Shown: positions 7,642 to 17,589 of the stretch, piece after piece
Layout of the letters: every line of letters begins with the position of its first letter
Numbering within the stretch: the stretch's first letter is position 1
Notes under the pieces: model-generated
The model's input: the letters and a program-made list of their open reading frames with translations, nothing else
What the model was told of the DNA's origin: nothing
The model's database searches: none
Source of the DNA: Alcanivorax sp. 1008
GTDB lineage: Bacteria; Pseudomonadota; Gammaproteobacteria; Pseudomonadales; Alcanivoracaceae
NCBI RefSeq assembly: GCF_020667895.1
Contig: NZ_JAFMPS010000007.1
Coordinates: 100,132 to 164,131, forward strand
Direction: 5' to 3'
Length of the DNA stretch: 64,000 nucleotides
Translations under genes and position numbers: made by a program

Positions 7642-9615
7642 ATGAATAACAAGCTCATCAGGAAAACCCGGCTGGCTGCTGCGGTGGCTGGAGCGGTGAT
7701 GGTCGGCAATCTGTCGGCGGCGGAGTTCACCTTTAACGACGGTGCTATCACCGGGCGCTTTGACACACTTCTTAGTGCCGGCGCCCTGTTTCGCACAGAG
7801 GGTCAGGACGCCAAGCTGGCTGCAACCGAAGATGCGCTGGTGATGGCCGGCAAGGGTTATTCGACGCAGCTGAACAAGAACGACGCTAACAATAATTTCG
7901 ATACCGGTCTGGCTTCGATGGTCTACAAGATCAGCCCGACCCTGGTAATGCAGTTTGAGGGCGGTTGGGGCATCAACGTCAGCGGCACCGCGTTCTATGA
8001 CTCCGTGATTATGGGTGGTGGTCATGACGGTGGCGACTTGAACTCCATCGCCCCGGGGTTCGTTACTGTTGGCGGTATTAATCGTTACGCCACTTACTCT
8101 GACTATGCCAACAACGGTACTGGTGATCGCTTCTCTGATGACGCAAGAGATGAGGCCGGTAGCCGTGCCCGTTTGCTTGATGCCTATGTGTTTGCCGACT
8201 TCGATTTTCTTGATCGTCCAATGAACGTTCGTCTCGGTCAGCAGGTGATTAGCTGGGGTGAGGCTCTGTTCATTCAAGGTGGTGTTAACACAGCTAACTA
8301 CATCGACCTGAATGCTTTGCGTCTGCCTGGCTCAGAGATTAAAGAAGCGCTGTTGCCGCTCACCAGCTTGTACTTCAACTGGGGTGTTACCGATAACCTT
8401 TCCATGGAATCTTTCTACCAGTTTGACTGGCAGAATTCCGAAGACGCACCGGCGGGTACTTACTGGTCGACCCATGATGCATTCCCGGGTAAAGGCGCAA
8501 ACAACGTCATCGTAGATGGTCGTCTGGTAGCAGCCAGTGCAGGGGTGCCGGCTTTGGCTGATGCATTTGCCAGTTACACCCTCTCGACTTATGGAGTCTC
8601 TGGAACTGGGGCTGGTGAGTACCAGTACGAGCAAACTCAGGTAACGGTAAATCGTCTGGCTGACGAAGAAGCGAAGGACGATGGCCAGTTCGGTCTGGCG
8701 TTCCGTTATTTCTCCGACTTCTTTGGCGGCACGGAGTTTGGTCTGTTCTACACCAGAACCCATGCACGTTTGCCGGTGGTTGGTGCTCGACTGGATCTGA
8801 TTGGTGCCGGCACCATCCCGGAGAAAATTGATAACGCTAACTACTTCATGGCCTACAACGAAGATGTGGACATGCTGGGCCTGACATTCAGCACCAACGT
8901 TGGTCAGATGTCTCTGTCCGGTGAGCTGGCTTATCGTCCGGAGCAGAAAATCATCAATGAAGTTGGTGACAACCTGCTGCAAAGTCTGTCCGGGCTGGCC
9001 GCCAATCCTGCGCCAACCATTGCCAACATCACTGCGCACTGTGTTCGCCTGAAGATGGGAGGTTCCTGCCTGGATGGCACTGATGCAGTGATTCAGGGTC
9101 AGGAATACTACTTCTACGAAGAAGTGGAGACACTGACTGGCTCTCTGGTTGGCCTTTACTTCTTCGGCCCGATGCTTGGCGCGGATAACGTGACAGGCGT
9201 GCTGGAACTGGGCGTAGATCAAATCATCAGTGGTCTGGATAGCAACCTGAACTACAACTCCACCGCGGCGATTCTTAGTGGTGAGGCGTTAATTCGCAAC
9301 CCGAACGATCCTAATGCCTACTTCTTGACCGAGTCTGCATGGGGGTACCGAGCGGTGCTGCAGGCTGACTACACTAACGTCTTTGCGGGTGTGGCAATCA
9401 AGCCTAGCGTTCGGCTTCAGCATGATGTGGACGGCAACTCTCCGATTGGCGGCAACTTTATGGAAGACCGTAAAGCGGCAACGCTGGGCGTAGACTTTGT
9501 CTATCTCAACAACCTTGAGGTTGGCGTGCAGGCAACCAGCTTCTGGGGCAACAGTTATAGCAACAAGCTCAGTGACCGTAACAACGCCTCGCTGGCGCTG
9601 AAATACGCATTCTGA
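7642..9615 (+). CDS. DUF1302 family outer-membrane beta-barrel protein
   Basis: A secreted protein of 657 residues. A signal peptide runs to about residue 26 (basic MNNKLIRKTR, hydrophobic AAAVAGAVMVG, then LSAAEF). The rest alternates short amphipathic strands with aromatic and glycine residues and ends in a C-terminal Phe (LALKYAF), as in outer-membrane barrels. MNVRLGQQVISWGEALFIQGG and the following INTANYIDLNALRLPGSEIKEAL-like segment are characteristic of DUF1302. Function is undefined; family members sit beside DUF1329, YCF48 and RND genes, as here. I infer a channel or acceptor for a hydrophobic substrate. CGGAG precedes the start. Confidence 0.85.
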   Translation: MNNKLIRKTRLAAAVAGAVMVGNLSAAEFTFNDGAITGRFDTLLSAGALFRTEGQDAKLAATEDALVMAGKGYSTQLNKNDANNNFDTGLASMVYKISPTLVMQFEGGWGINVSGTAFYDSVIMGGGHDGGDLNSIAPGFVTVGGINRYATYSDYANNGTGDRFSDDARDEAGSRARLLDAYVFADFDFLDRPMNVRLGQQVISWGEALFIQGGVNTANYIDLNALRLPGSEIKEALLPLTSLYFNWGVTDNLSMESFYQFDWQNSEDAPAGTYWSTHDAFPGKGANNVIVDGRLVAASAGVPALADAFASYTLSTYGVSGTGAGEYQYEQTQVTVNRLADEEAKDDGQFGLAFRYFSDFFGGTEFGLFYTRTHARLPVVGARLDLIGAGTIPEKIDNANYFMAYNEDVDMLGLTFSTNVGQMSLSGELAYRPEQKIINEVGDNLLQSLSGLAANPAPTIANITAHCVRLKMGGSCLDGTDAVIQGQEYYFYEEVETLTGSLVGLYFFGPMLGADNVTGVLELGVDQIISGLDSNLNYNSTAAILSGEALIRNPNDPNAYFLTESAWGYRAVLQADYTNVFAGVAIKPSVRLQHDVDGNSPIGGNFMEDRKAATLGVDFVYLNNLEVGVQATSFWGNSYSNKLSDRNNASLALKYAF

Positions 9616-9683
9616 GTCAGACACTTATAACAATGATTGGACGCGTTACGGCGCGTCCGACGGGAAAGCAACGGAGAGAAACC

Positions 9684-11093
9684 ATGCTGAAAAAAATCAG
9701 TGTAGTCGGTACCGCAGTAACCCTCGCGCTAGCCATATCTGCGGCGGTACAGGCCAAGGTTCCGGCTAGCGAAGCGGCCAAGCTGGGCACTAGTACCACC
9801 ACCCCGCTTGGCGCTCAGGTCGCCGGAAATGGTAAAGACGTGGCCACCGGGCTGGGTATTCCCGCCTGGACAGGTGGCATGACTCGCAACGACATCCCCA
9901 AGACCTATACTCAGGCGGGGCAGCACCATCCTGACCCGTTCGCTGATGACAAGATTCTGATTACCATTACCAATCAGAATCAGGGTCAGTACGCCGACAA
10001 ATTGCCAGAAGGTGTTAAGGGTCTGCTGCGCACCTATCCGGATACCTTCAAGTTGAATGTATACCAGAGTCGCCGAACGACTTCTGCGCCGGATTTTGTG
10101 TACAGGGAAACAAAAGCCAATGCTACCCGTGCGGTGATGACCGATGCCGGTGTGGAGCAGTCTTTTGGTGGCAATCCGTTCCCGATTCTGCATGGCAGCA
10201 ATAGTGAAAAGGCCAAACAGGCTATCTGGAACCATGTACTGCGCTGGCGTGGCGTCTATGTGGTCCGTCGTGCCTCGGAAGTGGCGGTGCAGCGGACCGG
10301 CGCATACTCGCTGGTAACCTCTCAGCAGGAAGTGTATTTCAAGATGCACGATCCCAAGCTGAAAGCTGAGGACATGGATAACCTGATTTTCTACTACCTG
10401 TCCTTCGTTAAGGCTCCAGCTCGCCTGGCTGGTGGTGCGGTGCTGGTACACGAGAGTATCGATCAGAAAATTCAGCCGCGTCAGGCCTGGGGTTACAACG
10501 CTGGCCAGCGTCGTGTCCGCTTGGCACCGAACCTTGCTTACGATACCCCGATCGCAGCTGCGGACGGTCTGCGTACGGCTGACGATACCGACATGTTTAA
10601 CGGCGCTCCGGATCGGTATAACTGGAAACTGGTGCATGAAAAGCCGGTGGAAATGTTTATCCCTTACAACAACTACGAGTTGGACTCGCCGAAGATCAAG
10701 TACAGCGACATGCTGATTCCCGGTCACGTGAAGTCTGATTATCAGCGTTGGGAGCTGCACCGTGTATGGGTGGTCGAGGCAACCTTGAAAGAGGGCGAGC
10801 GACACATTTATGAGCGTCGCGTGTTCTATATTGATGAAGACTCCTGGCAGATTGCAGTGGTCGATCAGTACGATCGTCGTGGTGATCTGTGGCGTGTGAG
10901 CATCGCTTATATCAAGAACTACTACGAGGTTCCGACTCAGTGGACTGCGCTGGATGTGTTCCATGATCTGCGCGCCCGTCGTTATCACGCTCAGTACCTG
11001 GATAACGAAGAGCCCACAATTCTGGACTTCAGTCTGCCCACTCCGGACGAGCGCTATTTCCATCCGGCGGCGCTGCGCCGACGCGGCACCTGA
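9684..11093 (+). CDS. DUF1329 family periplasmic protein
   Basis: A protein of 469 residues with a clear signal peptide (MLKKISVVGTAVTLALAISA, cleaved near VQAK). GGAGAG lies about 7 bases before the ATG at 9684; an earlier in-frame ATG at 9633 lacks a ribosome site and gives a non-signal extension. Conserved DUF1329 features include the N-terminal KLGTSTTTPLGA segment, GNGKDVATGLGIPAWTGG, and the late YERRVFYIDEDSWQIAVVDQ strand. The family is thought to have a LolA/LolB-like fold, which would suit shuttling a lipid between membranes. It lies 68 bases after the DUF1302 gene in the same orientation and the two almost always occur together. Confidence 0.87.
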   Translation: MLKKISVVGTAVTLALAISAAVQAKVPASEAAKLGTSTTTPLGAQVAGNGKDVATGLGIPAWTGGMTRNDIPKTYTQAGQHHPDPFADDKILITITNQNQGQYADKLPEGVKGLLRTYPDTFKLNVYQSRRTTSAPDFVYRETKANATRAVMTDAGVEQSFGGNPFPILHGSNSEKAKQAIWNHVLRWRGVYVVRRASEVAVQRTGAYSLVTSQQEVYFKMHDPKLKAEDMDNLIFYYLSFVKAPARLAGGAVLVHESIDQKIQPRQAWGYNAGQRRVRLAPNLAYDTPIAAADGLRTADDTDMFNGAPDRYNWKLVHEKPVEMFIPYNNYELDSPKIKYSDMLIPGHVKSDYQRWELHRVWVVEATLKEGERHIYERRVFYIDEDSWQIAVVDQYDRRGDLWRVSIAYIKNYYEVPTQWTALDVFHDLRARRYHAQYLDNEEPTILDFSLPTPDERYFHPAALRRRGT

Positions 11094-11181
11094 TCAGGCA
11101 ACAGACAGATATAGCGGGCAGGGGCGGCGACCCCTGTCCGGACAAAAAAAATAATTCAGTATGAACATCGGGAGATAAGCG

Positions 11182-13971
11182 ATGCGTACGATAAACAAAA
11201 TGATCGGCTTGACCGCTTTGGCGGTGGCTATTCAGGGCTGCGGTGGTGACACCGGCCCGAAGTTACAACCGGCTGCGGCGCCCGCCGATGCCGTAGTGGT
11301 ATTTAATCCTGCGCTGGGTGGTGATGGCCTGCCGTTCCCGGCGGACCTGTTGTTCGCCAGCACCGCGGACGGCTCTATTAACATTCCAGGCAAGGAGTCC
11401 AGTTTTAATCCGGCCGAGGCTGGGACGACACTTTCGAAGGCTACTTCCGTGCCGGCCGCTGCGTTTCTGGCGGATCCGCAGACAGCGCTGAACAACATGG
11501 ATGGCTTCTCCACCACCGCGCCCATGGTGGTTCGTTTCTCGTCCAGTATCGCTGGCCCGTCAGATAGAACTGATCTGCAAAGCGGGGTTCGAATCTTCCG
11601 CACCAATAATTTTGATCCGGGTGCTCAAGGTACAGTCAATATTGACGATGAGCTGGTCTGGGGTGTGGACTTTGTTGCCGGTGTCAGTGGCGGTACAAGC
11701 TTGCTGATCCAGCCAGTGAAGCCACTGGAGTCCAGCAGCACTTACATTGTTGTGATCGAAAATGAAGTGTTGGGAGCCAGCGGTAGCCCGGTGGGTCAGG
11801 ACAGCACCTATCAGTTGCTAAATGGCTCGTTCCAGCTTTCTGTTGGCGTACCAATCGCACAGGCGGACTTTATTATCCAGTCCACGGATGATGGTTCCTG
11901 TAACTTCAACAGCCCGGCATCGGTGGCGGTTTGTACCAAGATTAACCCTGTATATGGCGTAGTGGGTGCTGGCGTGCCAGCGGCAGCGACAATTGCCGAG
12001 ACATTGGCAGGCCTGGAACAGCAAGCCATCGCTACAACTAGCTATGCGACTCTGTGGCAGCTTGAACAACTGCGCCGTATCACTGCCAAGCACCTTGGTG
12101 CACTGGCGGGCGAGGGCATTAGCCCGGATACCGTGGCATTGAGCTACAGTGTTTCCACCGAGAATATTGGTGACGCATTGGCCGCAGCTAAAAGTCAGGT
12201 AGAAGCGGCAGCTACTGATCCGAGCATCAGCGTGTTGAACCCGATCACTGCCTGGGACAGCACTATTGATATCGAAGTCACGTCTCCGGGCCCGGATGGT
12301 GATTTGACCACCCCAGATTATCTGGCACATATCTACCTGGGTACTTTGGATGACGTGATTCAGTTCTCTGATCCCACAGATCAGAACAACACTGTGTGGA
12401 AGGCCGACCGTGCAGGCTGGATTGCTGCTGGTCCTTGTGCTCAGTTGGCGGCTAGCACTGATTTGGGTGCTGGACCAGTGGGCTCTGAAAATCTGGTGGC
12501 CTGTAATGGCTTTGTGCCTGCTCCGGTAGAAACCGCGCATAGCATCCCGGTCATCATTAGCGCGCCAAGAGCTGAGTCTCTAAACCCCGGTCTGGATCCT
12601 CAAGATAACTTTGCAGACTGTGACGGTGGCGATCTGCCGGTGGTGATTTACCAACACGGTATCACTTCCAACAGGGCAACCTTGCTCGCTATTGCCGATA
12701 CGCTGGCATCCCAGTGCATCGTTGGCGTGGCAATTGATCTGCCCAAGCACGGCATTTTGCCCACTTCAGATACTGCTATTGATACCTTCGGTCAGCTGGC
12801 GCTATTGCAAGCGACACTTAGCGGCGATGTCTATCAGGAGCGTTTGGTAAAAGTTTCCAGCCCGATGACTCAGTGTCAGGCAACCAGCGGTGTGGCGATT
12901 CCGGAGGACACCGACTTCTACTGCCCCAGCGGGGATAACTTTATCAACCTGAGTAACCTGGCCAACTCCCGTGATGCGCTGCGTCAGGCTTCGGTGGACT
13001 TGCACTCCCTGTTCTCCGCTCTGGTAGAAAATGCGGCTACGGACCTGACCCCGGCGACCATTGGCACCACCGTTGATACTGACCGAATCAGCTTTGTCGG
13101 CATATCACTGGGTGGCATCGTGGGCACCTCGTTTGTTGCTCAGCAGACCGACTTGACCGCTGCAGTGCTGAATGTGACCGGCGGCGGCATTGCCAAGATT
13201 CTGGATGGTTCGCCCTCGTTTGAACCGAGCATCACTGCGGGGCTATACGGCGCTGCGGGTCTGGTTAAGCCGAGTGGTGATTACGAAGGTTTCCTGATCA
13301 TTGCCCAGACCATGCTTGACAGTGTTGACCCGATCAACTTTGCCGCGGATATCGCCGATGAAGGTACTCCTGTGATGCTGCAGGAAGTGATCGGTGTTCC
13401 ATCTGATCTCGGGTCTTGCATCCTTGATGGTGATGGTTGCCCGGATCAGGTGGTGCCGAATAACACCTTCGGTTCCAGCTTCGGTGCGGCATGGGGTCTG
13501 GTTGGCCAGACTGGTCAAACAAGCTTCCTCGCTAATCAGAACTTCGTGACCACCCCGGTAGCACTGTCCGGTTCTGACCCGCTGGCTCAGGGCACTGGCT
13601 TCCTGGCTATTGCCTCGGCGGCTCAGCAGGGTCTGACTGCTGCTCTGGGCATTGGTCCGGTGGCCGTTGACCCGGGTGTATTGCCGGCTACTGCCATTAC
13701 CTTTAAAGGTCTGGCGCTGCCAACGGTAACCTCTTGCGGTGCACTTGGTGGCGGTGTAGTTCGCTATAACACGGGTACCCATGGCTCGCTTCTGACGCCG
13801 GCTGGTGCTGGGGGTGCAACTCAATATCTGGCGGTTACCCAGACCATGCAAAGTCAGGTTGCCGGTTTTGTGTTGAGCGATGGTGGGTTGATTGTGGCGG
13901 ATGAAAACGGTGTTGTGTTTGATCCTGCAGTCGCCAACGCCTCACAGGCGACATGCGCACCGACGCCGTGA
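11182..13971 (+). CDS. Surface lipase/esterase lipoprotein, VolA/Pla-1-like
   Basis: A lipoprotein of 929 residues. The signal peptide ends in a lipobox with Cys20 (AVAIQGC), followed by GGDTG, so it is lipid-anchored, probably in the outer membrane. An N-terminal immunoglobulin-like region (about 40-215: FNPALGGDGLPFPADLLF, VRFSSSI, TYIVVIENEV) matches the N-domain of Pla-1/cef and VolA-type extracellular lipases. The alpha/beta-hydrolase part has the oxyanion region VVIYQHGITSNRA and the nucleophile elbow GISLG with Ser642. Family members release fatty acids from (lyso)phospholipids or esters at the cell surface. Position inside the DUF1302/DUF1329/RND cluster suggests it feeds or processes the lipid handled by those proteins, which is inference. 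Confidence 0.82.
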   Translation: MRTINKMIGLTALAVAIQGCGGDTGPKLQPAAAPADAVVVFNPALGGDGLPFPADLLFASTADGSINIPGKESSFNPAEAGTTLSKATSVPAAAFLADPQTALNNMDGFSTTAPMVVRFSSSIAGPSDRTDLQSGVRIFRTNNFDPGAQGTVNIDDELVWGVDFVAGVSGGTSLLIQPVKPLESSSTYIVVIENEVLGASGSPVGQDSTYQLLNGSFQLSVGVPIAQADFIIQSTDDGSCNFNSPASVAVCTKINPVYGVVGAGVPAAATIAETLAGLEQQAIATTSYATLWQLEQLRRITAKHLGALAGEGISPDTVALSYSVSTENIGDALAAAKSQVEAAATDPSISVLNPITAWDSTIDIEVTSPGPDGDLTTPDYLAHIYLGTLDDVIQFSDPTDQNNTVWKADRAGWIAAGPCAQLAASTDLGAGPVGSENLVACNGFVPAPVETAHSIPVIISAPRAESLNPGLDPQDNFADCDGGDLPVVIYQHGITSNRATLLAIADTLASQCIVGVAIDLPKHGILPTSDTAIDTFGQLALLQATLSGDVYQERLVKVSSPMTQCQATSGVAIPEDTDFYCPSGDNFINLSNLANSRDALRQASVDLHSLFSALVENAATDLTPATIGTTVDTDRISFVGISLGGIVGTSFVAQQTDLTAAVLNVTGGGIAKILDGSPSFEPSITAGLYGAAGLVKPSGDYEGFLIIAQTMLDSVDPINFAADIADEGTPVMLQEVIGVPSDLGSCILDGDGCPDQVVPNNTFGSSFGAAWGLVGQTGQTSFLANQNFVTTPVALSGSDPLAQGTGFLAIASAAQQGLTAALGIGPVAVDPGVLPATAITFKGLALPTVTSCGALGGGVVRYNTGTHGSLLTPAGAGGATQYLAVTQTMQSQVAGFVLSDGGLIVADENGVVFDPAVANASQATCAPTP

Positions 13972-13993
13972 TAGTAGTGATATAGAAGAATGG

Positions 13994-14018
13994 CAGGGGC
14001 CGGCTGAGCCGGCCTCTG
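13994..14018 (+). terminator. GC-rich hairpin after lipase gene
   Basis: An 11-bp stem with one G-T wobble and a 3-nt TGA loop lies 23 bases after the lipase stop. The tail has few Ts, so attenuation of transcription into the YCF48 and RND genes is more likely than full termination. Confidence 0.5.
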
Positions 14019-14097
14019 TCGTTTGGTGATATCAGCGTTGCAAACTCTGCCTGTGTTATTCAGGCCACACTGTAAAAGTGGTTATGCGGGAATTGTC

Positions 14098-15174
14098 ATG
14101 AAAAAAATTGCTTTGAGTCTTGGCGCGCTTGTTTTGGCCTCGGGGTCGTTGATGGCGGCGGAATTACTGCCAACAAATTCTCCGGTGCTGACTGCCAACC
14201 TTTATCTGGATGCGGCCCGAGCTGGTACCCGAGTGGTGGCGGTGGGTGATCGTGGCCAGGTGGTGTATTCCGATAATGAGGGGCAACACTGGCAGCGCGC
14301 TCAGACGCCGACCGGTGTTCTGTTGACGGCGCTGTGTTTTGCCGATGCCCGCAATGGCTGGGCTGTGGGTCATGATGCGGTGATCCTTGGCACTAGCGAT
14401 GGTGGTGCTACCTGGCAGCAGCAGTACTCCGACGTGCTTGGCGCTGATGCTGGTGATGATGGCGCCGATGATTACGCTGATGAAGATTACTCCGATGAAG
14501 ACTACTCGGATGATTATTACAGCGAAGATTATTCCGATTTTGGCGAAGCGGATGCCGGTGGTCAGGATACCAGTGGAGCACCTTTGCTAGACGTGGTTTG
14601 CATAAACAAGAATCGCGCCCTCGCCGTAGGCGGGTACGGATATCTGGTGGAAACAACAAACGGTGGTGATAGCTGGCAGAAGGTTGTCGAGCGTATTGAT
14701 AACGGCAATGGCTGGCATCTTAACGCCATCACCCAAGTACCTGGGGGCAACACGCTGCTGGTGGCCGGTGAAAAAGGTTTGCTACTGCGCTCCCGTGACA
14801 ACGGTTTGTCCTGGAAAGAGCTGGAAAGCCCCTACGATGGCTCATTTTTTGGCGTATCCGCATTGATTGACGGCACCGTGCTCGCCTATGGCCTGCAGGG
14901 TAACCTGTGGGTTAGTCGCAATCAGGGCGATAGCTGGCGTCAGGTGAGGACCGGCGTTACCCGTGGCATCAATGCTGCGACTCAACTTGATGATGGCTCT
15001 GTGGTATTGGCTGGTGGCGCCGGTGTGGTGCTGGTAAGCCGGGATGGCGGTAACAGTGTTGTCCTGCAATATTTGCCAGACCGTGAGTCAGTATCTTCCC
15101 TGCTGCCGCTGACCGGCGGCGAGCTGCTGATGGTCGGCGATGCCGGCATCCGCGTGAAATCCGATATTCGCTGA
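14098..15174 (+). CDS. YCF48/HCF136-type beta-propeller protein with acidic insert
   Basis: An exported protein of 358 residues. The signal peptide MKKIALSLGALVLASGSLMA ends near residue 20; the ATG at 14098 is chosen over an upstream GTG for this reason. BNR/YCF48 propeller blades recur as GDRGQVVYSDNEGQHW, GHDAVILGTSDGGATW, GGYGYLVETTNGGDSW, GEKGLLLRSRDNGLSW and QGNLWVSRNQGDSW. Residues about 116-157 are an insertion made almost wholly of Asp, Glu, Tyr, Ser and Gly (YSDEDYSDDYYSEDYSD) between two blades. Bacterial YCF48 proteins of this kind accompany RND transporters; the next gene is one, 10 bases on. Role: probably a periplasmic assembly or accessory factor for the transporter (inference). 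Confidence 0.82.
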   Translation: MKKIALSLGALVLASGSLMAAELLPTNSPVLTANLYLDAARAGTRVVAVGDRGQVVYSDNEGQHWQRAQTPTGVLLTALCFADARNGWAVGHDAVILGTSDGGATWQQQYSDVLGADAGDDGADDYADEDYSDEDYSDDYYSEDYSDFGEADAGGQDTSGAPLLDVVCINKNRALAVGGYGYLVETTNGGDSWQKVVERIDNGNGWHLNAITQVPGGNTLLVAGEKGLLLRSRDNGLSWKELESPYDGSFFGVSALIDGTVLAYGLQGNLWVSRNQGDSWRQVRTGVTRGINAATQLDDGSVVLAGGAGVVLVSRDGGNSVVLQYLPDRESVSSLLPLTGGELLMVGDAGIRVKSDIR

Positions 15175-15184
15175 GGGCTGTCCA

Positions 15185-17581
15185 ATGGGTAATGCATTTT
15201 CCAGAGCTGTATCCCGGGGACTGTTTTCAGTTCGGCCGGTAATTCTTTTGTTGTTTGCCGCGGCGACGGTGTTCCTTGCCATGCAGGCCATGCAGGTGTC
15301 CATCAATACTGATGTGCGCAAGATGGTGCCGCTGCAGCACCCCTATATTCAGAACTTCCTTGAGCATCGTGACGACGTCAGCCTTGGTAACGATGTACGT
15401 CTGATTGTTGCAGATAGTCGTAATGACGACATCTTCAACGATGAGTATATGCAAGCGCTTAAAGCCATCACCGATGAGGTCTTCTCCCTGCCAGGGGTAG
15501 ATCCGTCGGGCATCAGTTCGTTGTGGACGCCGGATGTGCGTTGGAACGAAGTAACTGAAGAAGGCTTTCAGGGCGGTGAGGTTATTCCTGGCGACTACGA
15601 CGGTGGTCAGGCTTCGCTGGATATGCTTCGGACTAATGTACTGCGTTCTGGTTATGTAGGGCGCCTGGTGGCGGATGATTTCCGTTCCAGTATCGTCCAC
15701 GCCAACCTGATGGACGTGCTGTCTGATAGCTCAGACGTGGATATTCCCACGTTGGCGGCATCGCTTGAAGATATTCGTAGCCGTTACGAGGAGCAGTACC
15801 CGTTTATTCGCATCCATATCGTTGGCACGGCGAAGCAGATCGGTGATGTGATGGCGGCAGCGCAGGAAGTGGCAATGTTCTTCTTTGTCATCCTGTTGCT
15901 TACGGCGGTTTTGCTTCTACTTGATACCCGCTCACTACGCAGTTCTCTGGTTGTAGTGACATGTTCTTTCATCGCGGTGGTGTGGCAGCTGGGTCTGGTT
16001 ACCATGCTGGGTTTTACCATCGACCCTTACTCCATGCTGGTGCCATTTCTGGTGTTTGCCATTGCGGTTAGTCATGGCGTTCAGATTGTTAATAGTTTCC
16101 TGAATTTGCTTTCCGGCAATGCCGGGCCCCGTGACGCTGCTCTGGGCACTTTAACCGCGCTGGTTGTACCCGGTTCTGTGGCTCTGGTGAGTGATGCTAT
16201 CGGCTTCCTCACTCTATATATCATTGATGTTGGTGTGATCCGTGAGCTGGCCTTGTCGGCCAGTATCGGTGTTGCCGTGGTCATTATGACTAACTTGGTC
16301 ATTGTGCCAATCATCTTGTCCTATATTGGTTCCGGCAAGCGTTCGGTTCAGAGGGTTGCGGAACATAATAAAAAGGATGGCATGCTGGCGGCCATTTTTG
16401 CCCGCTTTACCCGTCCCGGGTTTGCAGCCGTATCTATTCTGATTGCCGCTGTTGGTTATGGTGCCGGCATTTGGTTTAGTCAGGATCTTAAGATTGGTGA
16501 TCTGGATGTGGGTGCACCGGAGCTTTGGCCGGATCCGTGTCTGGAGGAAGAGTGCCCGCGCGGTTTCAAGCCGAAAGAGCGCTACCGTTATAACCATGAC
16601 GTAAATGTGCTGGTGTCCAATTACAGCGTCAGCGCGGACGTATTGGTGATTATGGGTGTCACACCTATGGAAGGTTGCAATAGCTACGAAGCGATGCAAC
16701 AGGTGGACGATCTGGGTTGGAAGCTGCGTAACACCGAAGGCGTTCAGGAAGTGACCACGATTGCCTCTGTGACTAAACAGATTAGCGCCAATATGAGCGA
16801 AGGCAGCCTTAAGTGGGCTACCGTGTCCCGTGATCAGTTTGCGCTGAATAACGCTATGCGCTTTATGCCGTCGGCAATGTATAACCTTGATTGCAGTCTG
16901 ACGCCTCTTTATGTGTTCCTTGATGATCACAAAGCCGAGACGCTGGATCGCGTTACCGGGGTGGTCCAGAAATACATTGATAAGCACAACGATAAGGACA
17001 TTATCGAGTTCAAGCTGGCGTCCGGTAATGCCGGCGTGGAAGCAGCTACCAATCAAACCATTGATGCCAAGCAGTACCAGATGTTGGCGCTGGTTTATGG
17101 GGTGGTGATTCTGCTCTGTCTGATCGCCTTCCGCTCCATTCGCGCTGTCCTGTGTATCATCATCCCGCTGGGCTTGACCTCGATCCTGTGTCAGGCATTG
17201 ATGGCGCAGATGGGTATTGGTGTGAAAGTGGCAACTCTGCCAGTGATCGCACTGGGCGTTGGTATCGGTGTGGATTACGGCATCTATATCTACAGCCGTC
17301 TGGCGGAATACTTGAAAGAGGGTATGGATCTGGAAGCGGCCTACCGGGAAACCCTGAAGACTACAGGCAAAGCTGTTGCCTTCACTGGTATTACTCTGGC
17401 TCTGGGCGTGATCTTCTGGATATTCTCGTCCATCAAGTTCCAGGCCGATATGGGTATTTTGCTTACCTTTATGTTCCTCTGGAACATGATTGGGGCTCTC
17501 TGGCTGTTGCCGGCACTGGCTCGATTCCTGCTCAAGCCGGATGAGGCTCGGGCCCGCGCCAAGGCCCGCGTGAAGGCATAA
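15185..17581 (+). CDS. RND superfamily (MMPL-type) transporter
   Basis: An inner-membrane protein of 798 residues. TM1 is near residues 15-37, then a large periplasmic domain to about 230. A TM cluster lies at about 232-400 (MFFFVILLLTAVLLLLD, LVPFLVFAIAVSHGVQIVNS). A second periplasmic domain spans about 425-630 with several Cys (PDPCLEEECP), and a second TM cluster about 640-790 (VIALGVGIGVDYGIYIYSRL, a typical MMPL/HpnN motif). This duplicated layout is the RND fold. Members move hydrophobic molecules (mycolates, hopanoids, other lipids) out of the inner membrane using the proton gradient. The cargo here is unknown. It is the last gene of the cluster and a hairpin follows the stop. Confidence 0.9.
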   Translation: MGNAFSRAVSRGLFSVRPVILLLFAAATVFLAMQAMQVSINTDVRKMVPLQHPYIQNFLEHRDDVSLGNDVRLIVADSRNDDIFNDEYMQALKAITDEVFSLPGVDPSGISSLWTPDVRWNEVTEEGFQGGEVIPGDYDGGQASLDMLRTNVLRSGYVGRLVADDFRSSIVHANLMDVLSDSSDVDIPTLAASLEDIRSRYEEQYPFIRIHIVGTAKQIGDVMAAAQEVAMFFFVILLLTAVLLLLDTRSLRSSLVVVTCSFIAVVWQLGLVTMLGFTIDPYSMLVPFLVFAIAVSHGVQIVNSFLNLLSGNAGPRDAALGTLTALVVPGSVALVSDAIGFLTLYIIDVGVIRELALSASIGVAVVIMTNLVIVPIILSYIGSGKRSVQRVAEHNKKDGMLAAIFARFTRPGFAAVSILIAAVGYGAGIWFSQDLKIGDLDVGAPELWPDPCLEEECPRGFKPKERYRYNHDVNVLVSNYSVSADVLVIMGVTPMEGCNSYEAMQQVDDLGWKLRNTEGVQEVTTIASVTKQISANMSEGSLKWATVSRDQFALNNAMRFMPSAMYNLDCSLTPLYVFLDDHKAETLDRVTGVVQKYIDKHNDKDIIEFKLASGNAGVEAATNQTIDAKQYQMLALVYGVVILLCLIAFRSIRAVLCIIIPLGLTSILCQALMAQMGIGVKVATLPVIALGVGIGVDYGIYIYSRLAEYLKEGMDLEAAYRETLKTTGKAVAFTGITLALGVIFWIFSSIKFQADMGILLTFMFLWNMIGALWLLPALARFLLKPDEARARAKARVKA

Positions 17582-17589
17582 ACCCAGTG

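Noticed and set aside
9729..11063. Long antisense ORF of 444 codons opposite the DUF1329 gene
   Set aside because: Same reason: no ribosome site or domain, and the plus-strand protein has a signal peptide and family motifs.
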